DNA of 64,000 nt, taken from assembly GCA_003220535.1 (NCBI GenBank), contig QHSU01000060.1:97059-161058 (forward strand). Direction: 5' to 3'. The number at the start of each line of letters is the position of its first letter. The stretch's first letter is position 1. The translations under genes and the position numbers were made by a program. The notes beneath the pieces are model-generated. The model did not search any database and was not told the DNA's origin. It worked only from the letters and a program-made list of their open reading frames with translations. Shown here in pieces: positions 38,301 to 46,293 of this stretch. Origin of the DNA: Candidatus Rokuibacteriota bacterium. GTDB lineage: Bacteria > Methylomirabilota > Methylomirabilia > Rokubacteriales > CSP1-6.

Positions 38301-38502
38301 GCATGAGCGCCCGGGGCAGCGCCTTGCGTAGCGCGCGTCACGTCGAGCGGCGCGGGTACGGCCAGGATGAGCAGACCTGACTGACCACTTACAATCTCCA
38401 TAGATAGGACAGACTGCGACAGGCGGCGAGCCGTTGCCGAGACCCCGTGCTATGCTCCACTCGAATCTGGCTGTTCCGGCTACCCTTCCTGTAGAGGCCC
38501 CA

Positions 38503-38766
38503 ATGGACGAAGAAGCCATTCGTCTTCTCATCCAGCGAAAACTGCGGGACGGGCGCTTACCGCATAACGACATCGGGCGATTCTGGGCTAGTCCAGGCAA
38601 CGGGGAGACGTGCGACGCCTGTGAATCGCCTATCACAAAGGAGTATCTCGTGATGGAGGAGGGCGGCGGCACTAGGCTCCAGCCCGGCGCCCCGAAGCCC
38701 ATGCAGTTACACGTCCTGTGTTATCAGGTCTGGATTAAGGAGCGACGCGCGCTAGAGTCTCGCTAG
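38503..38766 (+). CDS. small CxxC...HxxC protein, paralogue 1
   Basis: 87 residues. Pattern: an N-terminal helix RLLIQRKLRDGRLPHNDIGR, then PGNGETCDAC (Cys37, Cys40), ITKEYLVME, and MQLHVLCYQVW (His70, Cys73). The gene at 38985 has the same pattern residue for residue in the key places, so this is a real protein family. The CxxC plus HxxC could bind one zinc ion. Function unknown; not a recognised domain. Confidence 0.7.
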   Translation: MDEEAIRLLIQRKLRDGRLPHNDIGRFWASPGNGETCDACESPITKEYLVMEEGGGTRLQPGAPKPMQLHVLCYQVWIKERRALESR

Positions 38767-38898
38767 GTAGCAAGCCGACGTTCTTATGACGCCACGGTGT
38801 ACGGCGCCGAGCGCACGATGTCTGCCGGCGCGTCCGTGACGATCAGTTGAACCGCCTCACGTGCTACTTCCCTTCACCCCGCGCGGGTCCACGGTGTC

Positions 38899-38948
38899 GG
38901 GGGGGACATTCCGTGAAAGCCCCCCCGGGTTATGTAGGTAATAACCCG
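38899..38948. terminator. two abutting hairpins between the paralogous small genes
   Basis: GGGGGGG (38899-38905) can pair with CCCCCCC (38920-38926), and CGGGTTA (38926-38932) with TAACCCG (38942-38948). The stems share a base, so both fully formed would be exclusive at the join. No T-run follows. It could be a terminator or a regulatory switch before the second paralogue at 38985. The rest of 38767-38984 shows nothing. Confidence 0.4.
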
Positions 38949-38984
38949 ATGGACCACTGACGCTCGGTCGAGTGAGGATCGCGT

Positions 38985-39236
38985 GTGGACTCGGAGATCG
39001 TTCGCCTCGTCATCCAACGGAAGCTCCAGGACGGCCGCCTACCGCATGACCGCATCACGAGAACCGGCGATGGTCCAGGTGAGGGTCAACTCTGCGTCGC
39101 CTGCGGGATAATCGTTACGTCAGATCAGATGGCGATGGAGGGGACTGCGCCCGAGAGAGGCCAGCGGGCCATTCAGTTCCACGCTCTCTGCTTCCGGATC
39201 TGGGATAACGAGAGGGCTCTCGGGCGTCTGGGGTAG
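38985..39236 (+). CDS. small CxxC...HxxC protein, paralogue 2
   Basis: 83 residues from a GTG at 38985 with GAGG upstream. Shares EIVRLVIQRKLQDGRLPHDR, PGEGQLCVAC (Cys37, Cys40), MEGTAPERG and IQFHALCFRIWDNERA (His66, Cys69) with the preceding gene; about half the positions match overall and the metal-ligand spacing is kept in the first pair. The tandem copy with kept Cys/His supports selection for function. Probably a small zinc-binding or nucleic-acid-binding protein; role unknown. Confidence 0.7.
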   Translation: MDSEIVRLVIQRKLQDGRLPHDRITRTGDGPGEGQLCVACGIIVTSDQMAMEGTAPERGQRAIQFHALCFRIWDNERALGRLG

Positions 39237-39393
39237 CTCCGCGTGGCACGGCGTGCGCTCCCATCCAGTACCCGTGGCGTTCGTGGGCGAGTGCTCCATC
39301 CCGCTCGTGTAGGAATCCCAGCAGGCCTTCACGGAAAGCAGTCTCCGGTCTTCTAGGCGCCGTATGATCTCGTCGGCTCGGATCGACTATCGG

Positions 39394-39678
39394 TCAGCCA
39401 ATGAGCTCGATCTCGACGAAAACGAGCTCCCGGTCGCTTTCGTTGAAGACGTCGTGCTCGGCACCGGCCGGGCGGAAATAGGCCACACCACTCGAAAGAT
39501 CTGAGAACAAGTCCTTGCCGGCCTCCACGATCCGCATGCGGCCGTCAGTCACCGGAACGACAACGTAGTCATACTCATGACGATGGAAGCCTGTATGGGC
39601 GCCGGGGGCCAGGCGGTGACGGGTTACGCGCGTCCGCCGGTTATCGATCTGGCGATCGGTCTCTTCGAGCATGCGCAC
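39394..39678 (-). CDS. small single-domain cupin
   Basis: 94 residues. Cupin motif 1 is GAHTGFHRHEYDYVVVPVTDG (shown without its final residues elsewhere) with His32, His34 and a nearby Glu; motif 2 is YFRPAGAEHDVFNESDREL with His75. This gives the usual metal site. The second ATG at 39672 (MLEET) is also a possible start. Small cupins bind or modify small ligands; the role is unknown. It stands alone, divergent from nothing obvious. Confidence 0.75.
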   Translation of the reverse strand: MRMLEETDRQIDNRRTRVTRHRLAPGAHTGFHRHEYDYVVVPVTDGRMRIVEAGKDLFSDLSSGVAYFRPAGAEHDVFNESDRELVFVEIELIG

Positions 39679-39773
39679 CTCGATTGAGGATGGCTGGCGG
39701 GGAGTTTAGCCGAACGCCCGGACGCGCACCAGAAGCTGGCCTTCCCGGGCAGCGTCAGGCCGGGCGTGTGCCG

Positions 39774-40817
39774 CTACGACCGAGCCACGAGCCGGCCGAG
39801 GCCCGCGAGCTGCGTGAGCGCGAGCCCCGTCGTACCGACCTGGATCCAGTCCTTCCACTCGCGCGCGAGCGCGCCCATCGTGTGCTCCAGGCCGATCGAG
39901 ATGCCGGCCACCCGCAGCGCGTTCGCCTCGAGGGTGAGCGCCACGGCGGCGACGAACAGCGCCGGCGCCCACGGCCGACGGCGCGTCGGCATCACGGCCG
40001 CGATCATCGCCGCGGCAGCCAGCATCAGCGCGAGCGTCTGGAGCCCCGAGCACATCTCCGCGACCTCGACGCGAACGCTGGGGAGGTCGATATAGACTCC
40101 GTCCTGGCGAGTGGGGATTTGGACGGCGCGCAGCATCGCGGCGGCGCCCCAGGCGGTCGCATGCTGAAACCGCGTCGAGAGGGCTGCCTCGATGCCGAGG
40201 CCGGGGCCGAACTTGAGCACGCGCGGAAGCCGCGGCAGGATCGCGAGCTCGGGCACGGAGACGGTCTGGGCGGTCCAGATGCCGCCGAGACTCCCGCCAT
40301 GACCGCCAAATTCTGGCCGCGCGCGAGCCGCGAGGCTTCCGAGGCCGGCGCTGCCAGCGCCGATGTTCGGACCGAAGCCGAGGCAGCCGAGACACCCGGA
40401 ATGCTCGCCGAAGCCGAGCCCGCTCAGCCAGCCGAGAAACGAGCTGGAAATCTGATCGGTGGCCGTCGAGATCGTGAAGGCCCAGTGGACGGGCAGGCCG
40501 TCGTCGCCGGGAAGATCCGCCGTGTCCACGACCATGGCGAGGCTGGCCGTGGAGGTCGCCTCCGTGAGTGTCTGCACGCCGTCGGAGAAGCTGTAGCTCG
40601 TGATCGACGGGGTGCGATCCTCGTTCGACGCGAGCCCCGACCCGCCGGCGGTGAACAAGGTCGTCATGATGACGTAGCCGGCGGCGCCACGCCCGTCCGC
40701 GGCGGCGCCGGTGGTCGTGCCTTTGACGGCATCCCCGGCGTACGTGTACACCACGTCCGCGTGCGCCGGGAGGATCAGGGCGACGAGGATGATCAGAACG
40801 GCGCCGACGGTCCGCAT
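39774..40817 (-). CDS. chimera: PEP-CTERM-type secreted protein N-terminus fused to exosortase catalytic half
   Basis: 347 residues from the ATG at 40817, which has GGAGG 9 nt upstream. Residues 1-20 are a signal peptide (VGAVLIILVALILPAHA). Residues 20-125 resemble surface proteins of the PEP-CTERM class (VVYTYAGDA, SYSFSDGVQTLTEATSTASL). After a Gly/Cys-rich joint (residues about 126-180), residues 185-347 are the C-terminal half of an exosortase: EVAEMCSGLQTL (Cys256), EANALRVAGISI (Arg302), LEHTMG (His312) in membrane helices. The catalytic Cys/Arg/His set is kept, but the first exosortase helices are missing. It is either a decayed fusion or a new cargo-enzyme hybrid. Confidence 0.7.
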   Translation of the reverse strand: MRTVGAVLIILVALILPAHADVVYTYAGDAVKGTTTGAAADGRGAAGYVIMTTLFTAGGSGLASNEDRTPSITSYSFSDGVQTLTEATSTASLAMVVDTADLPGDDGLPVHWAFTISTATDQISSSFLGWLSGLGFGEHSGCLGCLGFGPNIGAGSAGLGSLAARARPEFGGHGGSLGGIWTAQTVSVPELAILPRLPRVLKFGPGLGIEAALSTRFQHATAWGAAAMLRAVQIPTRQDGVYIDLPSVRVEVAEMCSGLQTLALMLAAAAMIAAVMPTRRRPWAPALFVAAVALTLEANALRVAGISIGLEHTMGALAREWKDWIQVGTTGLALTQLAGLGRLVARS

Positions 40818-40984
40818 TTGAGCCGCCTCCATATTCCGGAATCAGCAGAAGGGAAATGTCATTCCAAGCAGTCGAATGTATCCAATGTAGCAGAGAAGGA
40901 TGGGCTGTCGCTATTTATGATCTTTAGGTTGTGTGAAATTTCCGGACGATACCCTCACGGGCTGTCGGTCCAGCACGACGCCAC

Positions 40985-41054
40985 CGACACCTTCGGCTTC
41001 GTGAGCAACACCACCAAGATCCAGGCCCATACTCCCCGGATCATGAAGGCCGCC
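40985..41054 (+). pseudogene. N-terminal fragment of a second AhpD-like gene
   Basis: CACCGACACCTTCGGCTTCG and the following 50 bases match codons 24-46 of the AhpD-like selenoprotein gene at 37233 with few changes (DTFGFVSNTTKIQAHTPRIM against DTFGFVLNTTKIQAHTPGIM). Similarity stops at 41054, where a nucleotidyltransferase-like frame begins. No start codon is nearby. Confidence 0.8.
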
Positions 41055-41080
41055 TGCGCGCCCTGGAGGAGATCATCCGG

Positions 41081-41947
41081 GTGTGCGAGGGGCGGACGCC
41101 GCCCCTGACGCTCCTCAAGGGCATGTCCATCTGTGCGCAGCACTACCCGGAGCGCCACCTGAGAACCATGAGGGACATCGACATTCTGGTTGAACAGGCG
41201 GCCGTGCCGATCGTCGAAACGCTGCTGCGACAGCTCGGGTACTACCAGCCCTCGGCGTATCCGCCGGAGTGGCTCGAGGGATCCCATCACATTGCCCCGC
41301 TGTTTCATCCCGTCACGGGAATGTGGGTCGAGGTTCACCGGGCGTTGTTTTCGGCCAACAGCGAAGTGAGCTTGGACAGGGTATTCGGCCCAGAGAACCT
41401 GCGGGCCGAGCTCTCATCTTCGGAATGCCAGGGTCGGCCTGTCAACCGCCTCAGCGACGAGCTGCAGCTCGTCTATATCGCCACCCACTGGGCCCTCGGG
41501 TTCAAGCGGGTTGGCGGCATGGTCGGCATGCTCGATCCGATCTACCTTCTCAGAAACGCCCGGGCTCTTCGGTGGGAACGGATCTTCGACTGGCTTGACC
41601 GCTCCGTCGCGTCGGCCTGCGTGTACCTGTTGCTCTCGTACCTCGACCGACACCAGCTGGTCGACCTCGCGCTCGGCGTTCTCCAGGACCTCTTCTCACG
41701 CCAGCGATCTTTCGGCCGTACGAATCTCGCGATTCTTCATGCGCTCCTCGACCGCTACGTCACCGACGGCCGCGAGTTCGGCCTGCTAGTGAGCGCTCGA
41801 AACTTTGACCGGATGTGGAGGAGTCTTCTGTTGCCGGGCCCGCCGTCGCTGAATGTCCTGCTCGGCCTGTGGAACCTGTTGCCCCACCGGGCCACGCTCG
41901 TGCGCGCGCTGATCGGTTCCGCCCGCAAGTCCTTCATCGCGGCGTAA
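41081..41947 (+). CDS. nucleotidyltransferase-family protein (PF14907-like), 5' truncated
   Basis: 288 residues from a GTG at 41081; the same frame continues upstream to about 41061 (LRALEEIIRVCEG), where it meets the AhpD fragment. The nucleotidyltransferase core reads LTLLKGMSICAQHYPERHLR, TMRDIDILVEQ (two Asp) and MWVEVHRALF (Glu). Such proteins occur next to asparagine-synthase-like or polysaccharide genes; family members are usually about 360 residues, so 60 or more N-terminal residues are missing. The rest is intact. A role in sugar or peptide modification is possible; function may be lost. Confidence 0.6.
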   Translation: MCEGRTPPLTLLKGMSICAQHYPERHLRTMRDIDILVEQAAVPIVETLLRQLGYYQPSAYPPEWLEGSHHIAPLFHPVTGMWVEVHRALFSANSEVSLDRVFGPENLRAELSSSECQGRPVNRLSDELQLVYIATHWALGFKRVGGMVGMLDPIYLLRNARALRWERIFDWLDRSVASACVYLLLSYLDRHQLVDLALGVLQDLFSRQRSFGRTNLAILHALLDRYVTDGREFGLLVSARNFDRMWRSLLLPGPPSLNVLLGLWNLLPHRATLVRALIGSARKSFIAA

Positions 41948-42036
41948 GCCGCTCGCGATCCGAGTTGAGGACCCGCAACGATCTGCACAGCCGACGATGC
42001 TATGATTCCCATACGTATGAGGTTGTCGGACAGGCG

Positions 42037-42103
42037 CTCGAAGTTCAACGTCGCCCCTGGGATCGAGGCGCAGGGGTTCTGCGCGCTCAAGACTCACGGA
42101 TGA
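42037..42103 (+). pseudogene. C-terminal fragment of the second AhpD-like gene
   Basis: SKFNVAPGIEAQGFCALKTHG with its stop matches the end of the AhpD-like selenoprotein (SKFNVALGIEAQGFCVIR) closely at DNA level. Together with the piece at 40985 it flanks the nucleotidyltransferase gene. A further 20-base echo (GAGGCGCAAGGCTTCGGCGT, 42102-42121) of the same end follows. Confidence 0.8.
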
Positions 42104-42130
42104 GGCGCAAGGCTTCGGCGTGACTTCGCG

Positions 42131-42580
42131 TTGAGGCTGGCCGGGCCTCACCTCCTTCCCGTCGCGATGTTTTTCGGCTCGTTCGCGTGGTCTTTCGTCT
42201 TCGTGAGCTTGCCGTTCCACATCCAACGCATCAGCACGGCGGATCCGGCCGCCACCCTGCGGTGGACGGGCTGGATCCTCGGGATCACGTCGCTCGTGAC
42301 CGTCGCCACGGCGCCCGTCTGGGGTCGGTACGCCGCCCGCGGCGACCCGAAGGCGTGCTACGTGGCGGTCGAGGCGCTGCAAGGGCTCGCCCATCAGGCC
42401 GGAGGCGCGACGATCGGCGTGATCAACTCGGCCCGTATCGGCGCCAGCTTCATCGGCCCGGTGCTCGCGACGACCCTGCTCGCCTGGACGTCGCCGGGTG
42501 TCGTCTACCTCTTGCTGGCGGCAGTCGGTCTCGCTTGCGTGCCGCTCGTCAGCTTGCGCCGAGCCGGAGCCCAGGCGTGA
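42131..42580 (+). pseudogene. internally deleted MFS transporter
   Basis: 149 codons from a TTG. It opens like an MFS protein (HLLPVAMFFGSFAWSFVFVS, then LRWTGWILGITSLVTVATAP and the A-motif-like VWGRYAARGDPK) and ends like its last helices (GGATIGVINSARIGASFIGP, ATTLLAWTSPGVVYLLLAAV). About 250 central residues are missing, joined in frame near residue 75. An MFS carrier with four to five helices would not transport. The frame stays open and is coupled to the next gene (GTGA). Confidence 0.65.
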
Positions 42581-43686
42581 GCACCGGCGCCCGGCCGCTC
42601 GTGGATATCCGCCTCGACGAGCTCGACACCCGTGGGGGCGTGCCGCCCGGCGCGTGCGGCGTCAGCGAGCACGTCCGCTACGGAGAGTTCTTCACGTTCC
42701 TCGGGCCGCCGAAGTCGGGCAAGTCCGACGTCTTGCGCGCGATCGCCGGCTTCCTGCCCATCACGCGGGGCCGGGTGCTGGTCGACGGCCAGGACATCTC
42801 CGCCGTGCCTCCGCGCCTTCGCGGCGTCGGCTACGTTTTCCAGGACGGCGCGCTCTGGCCGCATCTGCCCGCGCGCGAGCACGTGGCCTTCGGCCTCCGC
42901 CAGCAGCGCCTGCCGGCCGACGAGATCGAGCGCCGGGTCGTCACCGTGCTCGCCCGACTCGGCCTCGCGGGCGTCGAGACCCTGAAACCTCCCGACCTCA
43001 CGCTCGAGCAGCGCCGTCGACTGGCGCTGGCGCGCGCGCTCGCCGTAGAGCCGCGGGTGCTGCTCCTGGACGAGCCGCTCGCCAACCTCGATCCGACGAC
43101 GCGCAAAGTGCTTCGGCTCGAGCTGACGAAGCTCCATCGCGACCTTGCGGTGACGACGGTCCATGCGACGCGGAATGCTGCGGACGCGCTGGCGCTTTCC
43201 GACCGGCTCGCGGTCATCGATGGCGGCCAGGTCTTGCAGGTTGGCGATCCGGCCGAGCTGTATCAACGACCCAAGAGCCGGGCCGTCGCCGAGGCCCTCG
43301 GGCCTGCCAACTTCCTCTCGGTCCGCGTCGTCGAGGTCCGGGACCTCGGCGTAGTGGTCGAGACCGAGCGGGGCGATCGAGTACCCGTCGCGGGGATCGG
43401 CGCCTACCGCCTGGGAGATCGCGGGCTTCTGGTGCTGCGGCCGGAGACGTTGTCGATGACGGAGGCGGCCATGGCGCGGGGTCCGGGCATCCCGGGACGC
43501 ATCGCGCTCCGCGTGTTCGAGGGCGCCCGCCACCTGTACGAGATCGAGATCGGTGCCGGCGCTCCGGTACGGGTCGAGCTGGCGGCGGCGGGTGAGACGC
43601 GCATCTTCCGCCTCGGCGACCGGGTCCGCGTCGAGATCTCGAGCGAAACCGTCGTCCTCGTCCCCGACGCCGACCAAGGCACGTGA
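42577..43686 (+). CDS. orphan ABC ATPase, MalK/PotA-like, with altered signature motif
   Basis: 369 residues from a GTG at 42577. Importer-type ATPase with C-terminal TOBE-like domain (residues about 235-365). Walker A is GPPKSGKSD, Q-loop YVFQDGALWPHLP, Walker B VLLLDEPLANLDP and H-loop TTVHATRNAADAL. The signature, normally LSGGQ-x-QR, reads LTLEQRRRLALARAL, so the two glycines are absent. No permease or binding protein adjoins; the preceding gene is a ruined MFS. ATPase activity may be reduced. It may serve a transporter elsewhere. Confidence 0.8.
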   Translation: MSTGARPLVDIRLDELDTRGGVPPGACGVSEHVRYGEFFTFLGPPKSGKSDVLRAIAGFLPITRGRVLVDGQDISAVPPRLRGVGYVFQDGALWPHLPAREHVAFGLRQQRLPADEIERRVVTVLARLGLAGVETLKPPDLTLEQRRRLALARALAVEPRVLLLDEPLANLDPTTRKVLRLELTKLHRDLAVTTVHATRNAADALALSDRLAVIDGGQVLQVGDPAELYQRPKSRAVAEALGPANFLSVRVVEVRDLGVVVETERGDRVPVAGIGAYRLGDRGLLVLRPETLSMTEAAMARGPGIPGRIALRVFEGARHLYEIEIGAGAPVRVELAAAGETRIFRLGDRVRVEISSETVVLVPDADQGT

Positions 43687-43713
43687 ATCTCCACAGGTCT
43701 ATGCGATCTCGTC

Positions 43714-43760
43714 GAGCCCTCGCCCGCCACTGCGCGACCCGGCCGCGGGCGAGGGGGCTC
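43714..43760. terminator. long inverted repeat between convergent genes
   Basis: GAGCCCTCGCCCGC (43714-43727) pairs with GCGGGCGAGGGGGCTC (43745-43760), 14 bp with a 2-nt bulge and 17-nt loop. It lies in the convergent gap of the ABC ATPase and the hydrolase gene, so a bidirectional terminator is likely. Confidence 0.55.
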
Positions 43761-43894
43761 TGCCCTCCGCGACCCGTGTAGTCAGTGTTGACCGGACAAT
43801 CGCGCTCTCGAAAAGCCAGTCGCGGGTAGTGGCGAGCGTGGTCGCGGCGGGCAGGGCCTCCTCGCCCGCGGCCGGCCGATGCGCGCGCTGAGAG

Positions 43895-44659
43895 CTAGAT
43901 GAAGTAGGTCTTATCCTGTTCGAGGATCGACACGCGACCGCTCTCGAGGCGCGCGAGCTCCTCGCTCACCTCCTCGTGAAATTGCGGCTTCACGTGGAAG
44001 ATCCAGACGGGGATGTCGGGCGGCAGCTTGTCGAGCTCGCGTTGAATCAGCGCGGGCGTCATGTGCTTGGCGACCTGCGCGAGAGGGCCGAGTCGATTCG
44101 GGAACGCGCACTCGAGGATGATCGCGCGGAGGCCCCGGAGGCCGCGGGCGGTCCGCCAGAGCGCCTCCGTCGGGCCCGTGTCGCCGGAGTAGATCACGCC
44201 GCTCGAGCCGTCGTGGACGATGAAGCCCGTGGCGGGCACGGTGTGACTCACGGGGACCGGCGTGACCCAGAGATCGCCGACGCGCTGCTCGACGTCTTCG
44301 ACGAGCGTGCGGTACTTCACGACCGGAACGTCGGGGTGCGGGATCTTGCTGAAGTCGGGCCAGAGCGCGTTGTTGAAGACGCCGGCCCGGAGTGTGTTGA
44401 TCACGGGATCGATGCTGCTGATCGTCACCGCCGCCCCGACCTCGCAGAACGCGAGCGTCTCGGTGAGGTAGACGAGCCCCGCGATGTGGTCCAGGTGCGC
44501 GTGCGAGACGATGGCGTGCTCGATCGAGAGCTGCTGGGGGATGGTGAGCGCGCCCGTCACGTTGCCGCCGTCGATCAGAATCCGGTCGTTGACGAGGAAG
44601 GCCGAGGGCCGATGCCCGAGACCTTCGCCGCCGAAGGCGCCGAGCACGCGAATCTTCAT
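43895..44659 (-). CDS. metallo-beta-lactamase-fold hydrolase, class II cyclic-nucleotide phosphodiesterase-like
   Basis: 254 residues. MKIRVLGAFGGEGLGHRPSA then the metal motif SHAHLDHIAGL (HxHxDH), VTPVPVSHTVPATGF, a later GVIYSGDTGPTEALW with the bridging Asp, and WIFHVKPQFHEE. The arrangement resembles class II 3',5'-cAMP phosphodiesterases and related MBL hydrolases. Activity on a cyclic nucleotide is possible, not proven. Divergent to the corrinoid protein gene with 50 nt between. Confidence 0.82.
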   Translation of the reverse strand: MKIRVLGAFGGEGLGHRPSAFLVNDRILIDGGNVTGALTIPQQLSIEHAIVSHAHLDHIAGLVYLTETLAFCEVGAAVTISSIDPVINTLRAGVFNNALWPDFSKIPHPDVPVVKYRTLVEDVEQRVGDLWVTPVPVSHTVPATGFIVHDGSSGVIYSGDTGPTEALWRTARGLRGLRAIILECAFPNRLGPLAQVAKHMTPALIQRELDKLPPDIPVWIFHVKPQFHEEVSEELARLESGRVSILEQDKTYFI

Positions 44660-44709
44660 CGCTTCGCGATACTAGCACACAAATCCGTTGTAAGATGGCG
44701 GGGAGCCGC

Positions 44710-45378
44710 ATGAGCGACGAGACGTTCGACTACCCGACGATGGCGCGCGCGTTAATCGTAGGCGACAAGGACACCGTGGCCCGAAAGACGCGCGAAGGGC
44801 TCGAGCTGGCGCTGGATCCGAAGGCGCTCATCTTCAAGGGGCTCATCCCCGGTATGGACGTCGTCGGCGAGAAATTCCGCCGCAACGAGTACTACGTTCC
44901 CCAGGTGCTCCTCTCCGCGCGCGCCATGTACGCCGGGCTCGATCTGCTGAAGCCGCTCATCACCGCCTCCGCCCGCGGCGGCGACTACCTGGGCATCGTC
45001 GTCATCGGCACCGCACAAGGCGACCTGCACGACATCGGCAAGAACCTCGTCGCGATGATGCTCGAAGGCGCTGGGTTCAAGGTCGTGAACCTCGGCCGCG
45101 ACGTCGCGCCGGAGGTGTTCGTGGCCGCCGTCGGCGAGCACAACGCGAACATCGTCGGCATCTCGGCGCTGATGACCACCACCATGCCCGCGATGAAGCG
45201 CACGATCGACGCGCTGATCAAGGCGGGGCTCCGCGAGCGTGTGAAGGTCATGGTGGGCGGGGCGCCGGTGAGCCAGGCGTTCGCCGACGAGATCGGCGCC
45301 GACGGCTACGCCAGGGACTCCACGCTCGCCGTCCTCAAGGCCAAGGCCCTGGTCGGCACGGTGGCGGGGGTCGCGTAA
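44710..45378 (+). CDS. corrinoid-binding methyltransferase protein (MetH/MtaC-like)
   Basis: 222 residues from the ATG at 44710. Residues 1-85 form the helical cap (LDPKALIFKGLIPGMDVVGE, then FRRNEYYVPQVLLSARAMYA). Residues 90-215 are the B12-binding Rossmann-like domain with the cobalt-ligand motif DLHDIGKN (His107), VNLGRDVAPEVFV and VMVGGAPVSQAFADEIGADG. It carries the methyl group between partner methyltransferases. The next two genes, without a gap, encode a homocysteine methyltransferase and an activation domain. Confidence 0.93.
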   Translation: MSDETFDYPTMARALIVGDKDTVARKTREGLELALDPKALIFKGLIPGMDVVGEKFRRNEYYVPQVLLSARAMYAGLDLLKPLITASARGGDYLGIVVIGTAQGDLHDIGKNLVAMMLEGAGFKVVNLGRDVAPEVFVAAVGEHNANIVGISALMTTTMPAMKRTIDALIKAGLRERVKVMVGGAPVSQAFADEIGADGYARDSTLAVLKAKALVGTVAGVA

Positions 45379-46293
45379 GTGAGGGCTCGGGGCTGGGAGG
45401 TCGTCGAGCGGATCCGCGGCGGCGAAACGCTCGTGTTCGACGGCGGCTACGGGACGATGCTGTTCGCGGCGGGGCTCGCCAACGGCGCCTGCCCCGAGCT
45501 CTGGAACGACACGCATCCCGACGTGGTGCGGGGGATCCACCAGGGCTACTTCGCCGCCGGCAGTGAGATCGTCGAGACGAACACGTTCGGCGGCACGCGA
45601 CTCAAGCTCAACGAGTACAAGATCGGTGACCGGACGCGCGAGCTGAACGAGAAGGGCGCCCGGCTGGCGCGCGCGGCCGGGCCCGGGTACATCGCCGGGT
45701 CGATCGGACCTACCAGCCGCCTGCCGGTCGACTACGCGCTCGACGAGGGCGTCACCGACGACGAGTACACCGACACGTTCCGCGAGCAGGCCGAGGCGCT
45801 CGCCGAAGGGGGCGTCGACCTCTTCGCGGTCGAGACCATGATGTTCCCGCAGGAGTGCACGGCGGCGGTCCGTGCGTGCAAGGCGGTGGCCGACCTGCCG
45901 GTGATGGCCACCATGTTCTTCCAGTACGAGGAGATCCACGACCGCGACCGCACGATGTGGGGTGAGAGCCCGGCCGAGGTCGCGAAGAGCCTGCTCGCCG
46001 CCGGCGCCGACGTGATCGGCATGAACTGCGGCCGAGGCCCGGACCGCGCGATCGTGATCATCAGAGAGATGCGGCGGGTGACCGACGCGCCACTCGTCGC
46101 CTATCCGAACGCGGGACTGCCGATCACGACGGGCGACACCGTGACGTACGAGCTCGGCCCCGCGGAGATGGCGCGCGAGTATCCCGCGCTGCTGGACGTC
46201 GGGTGCAACATCGTGGGCGCCTGCTGCGGCTCCAACCCCGAGCATATCCGCCGCATCGCCGAGCTCGTGCGAGGGCGTCCGAAGCACCGGTAA
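45379..46293 (+). CDS. homocysteine S-methyltransferase domain protein
   Basis: 304 residues from a GTG directly after the corrinoid-protein stop. TIM barrel of the MetH N-terminal/BHMT type: FDGGYGTMLFAAGL, ETNTFGGTRLKLNEY and the three zinc cysteines in GMNCGRGP and GACCGSNPEHIRRIA. It would move the methyl group from the corrinoid partner to homocysteine, or a related thiol. It is not fused to other MetH domains. Confidence 0.9.
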   Translation: MRARGWEVVERIRGGETLVFDGGYGTMLFAAGLANGACPELWNDTHPDVVRGIHQGYFAAGSEIVETNTFGGTRLKLNEYKIGDRTRELNEKGARLARAAGPGYIAGSIGPTSRLPVDYALDEGVTDDEYTDTFREQAEALAEGGVDLFAVETMMFPQECTAAVRACKAVADLPVMATMFFQYEEIHDRDRTMWGESPAEVAKSLLAAGADVIGMNCGRGPDRAIVIIREMRRVTDAPLVAYPNAGLPITTGDTVTYELGPAEMAREYPALLDVGCNIVGACCGSNPEHIRRIAELVRGRPKHR

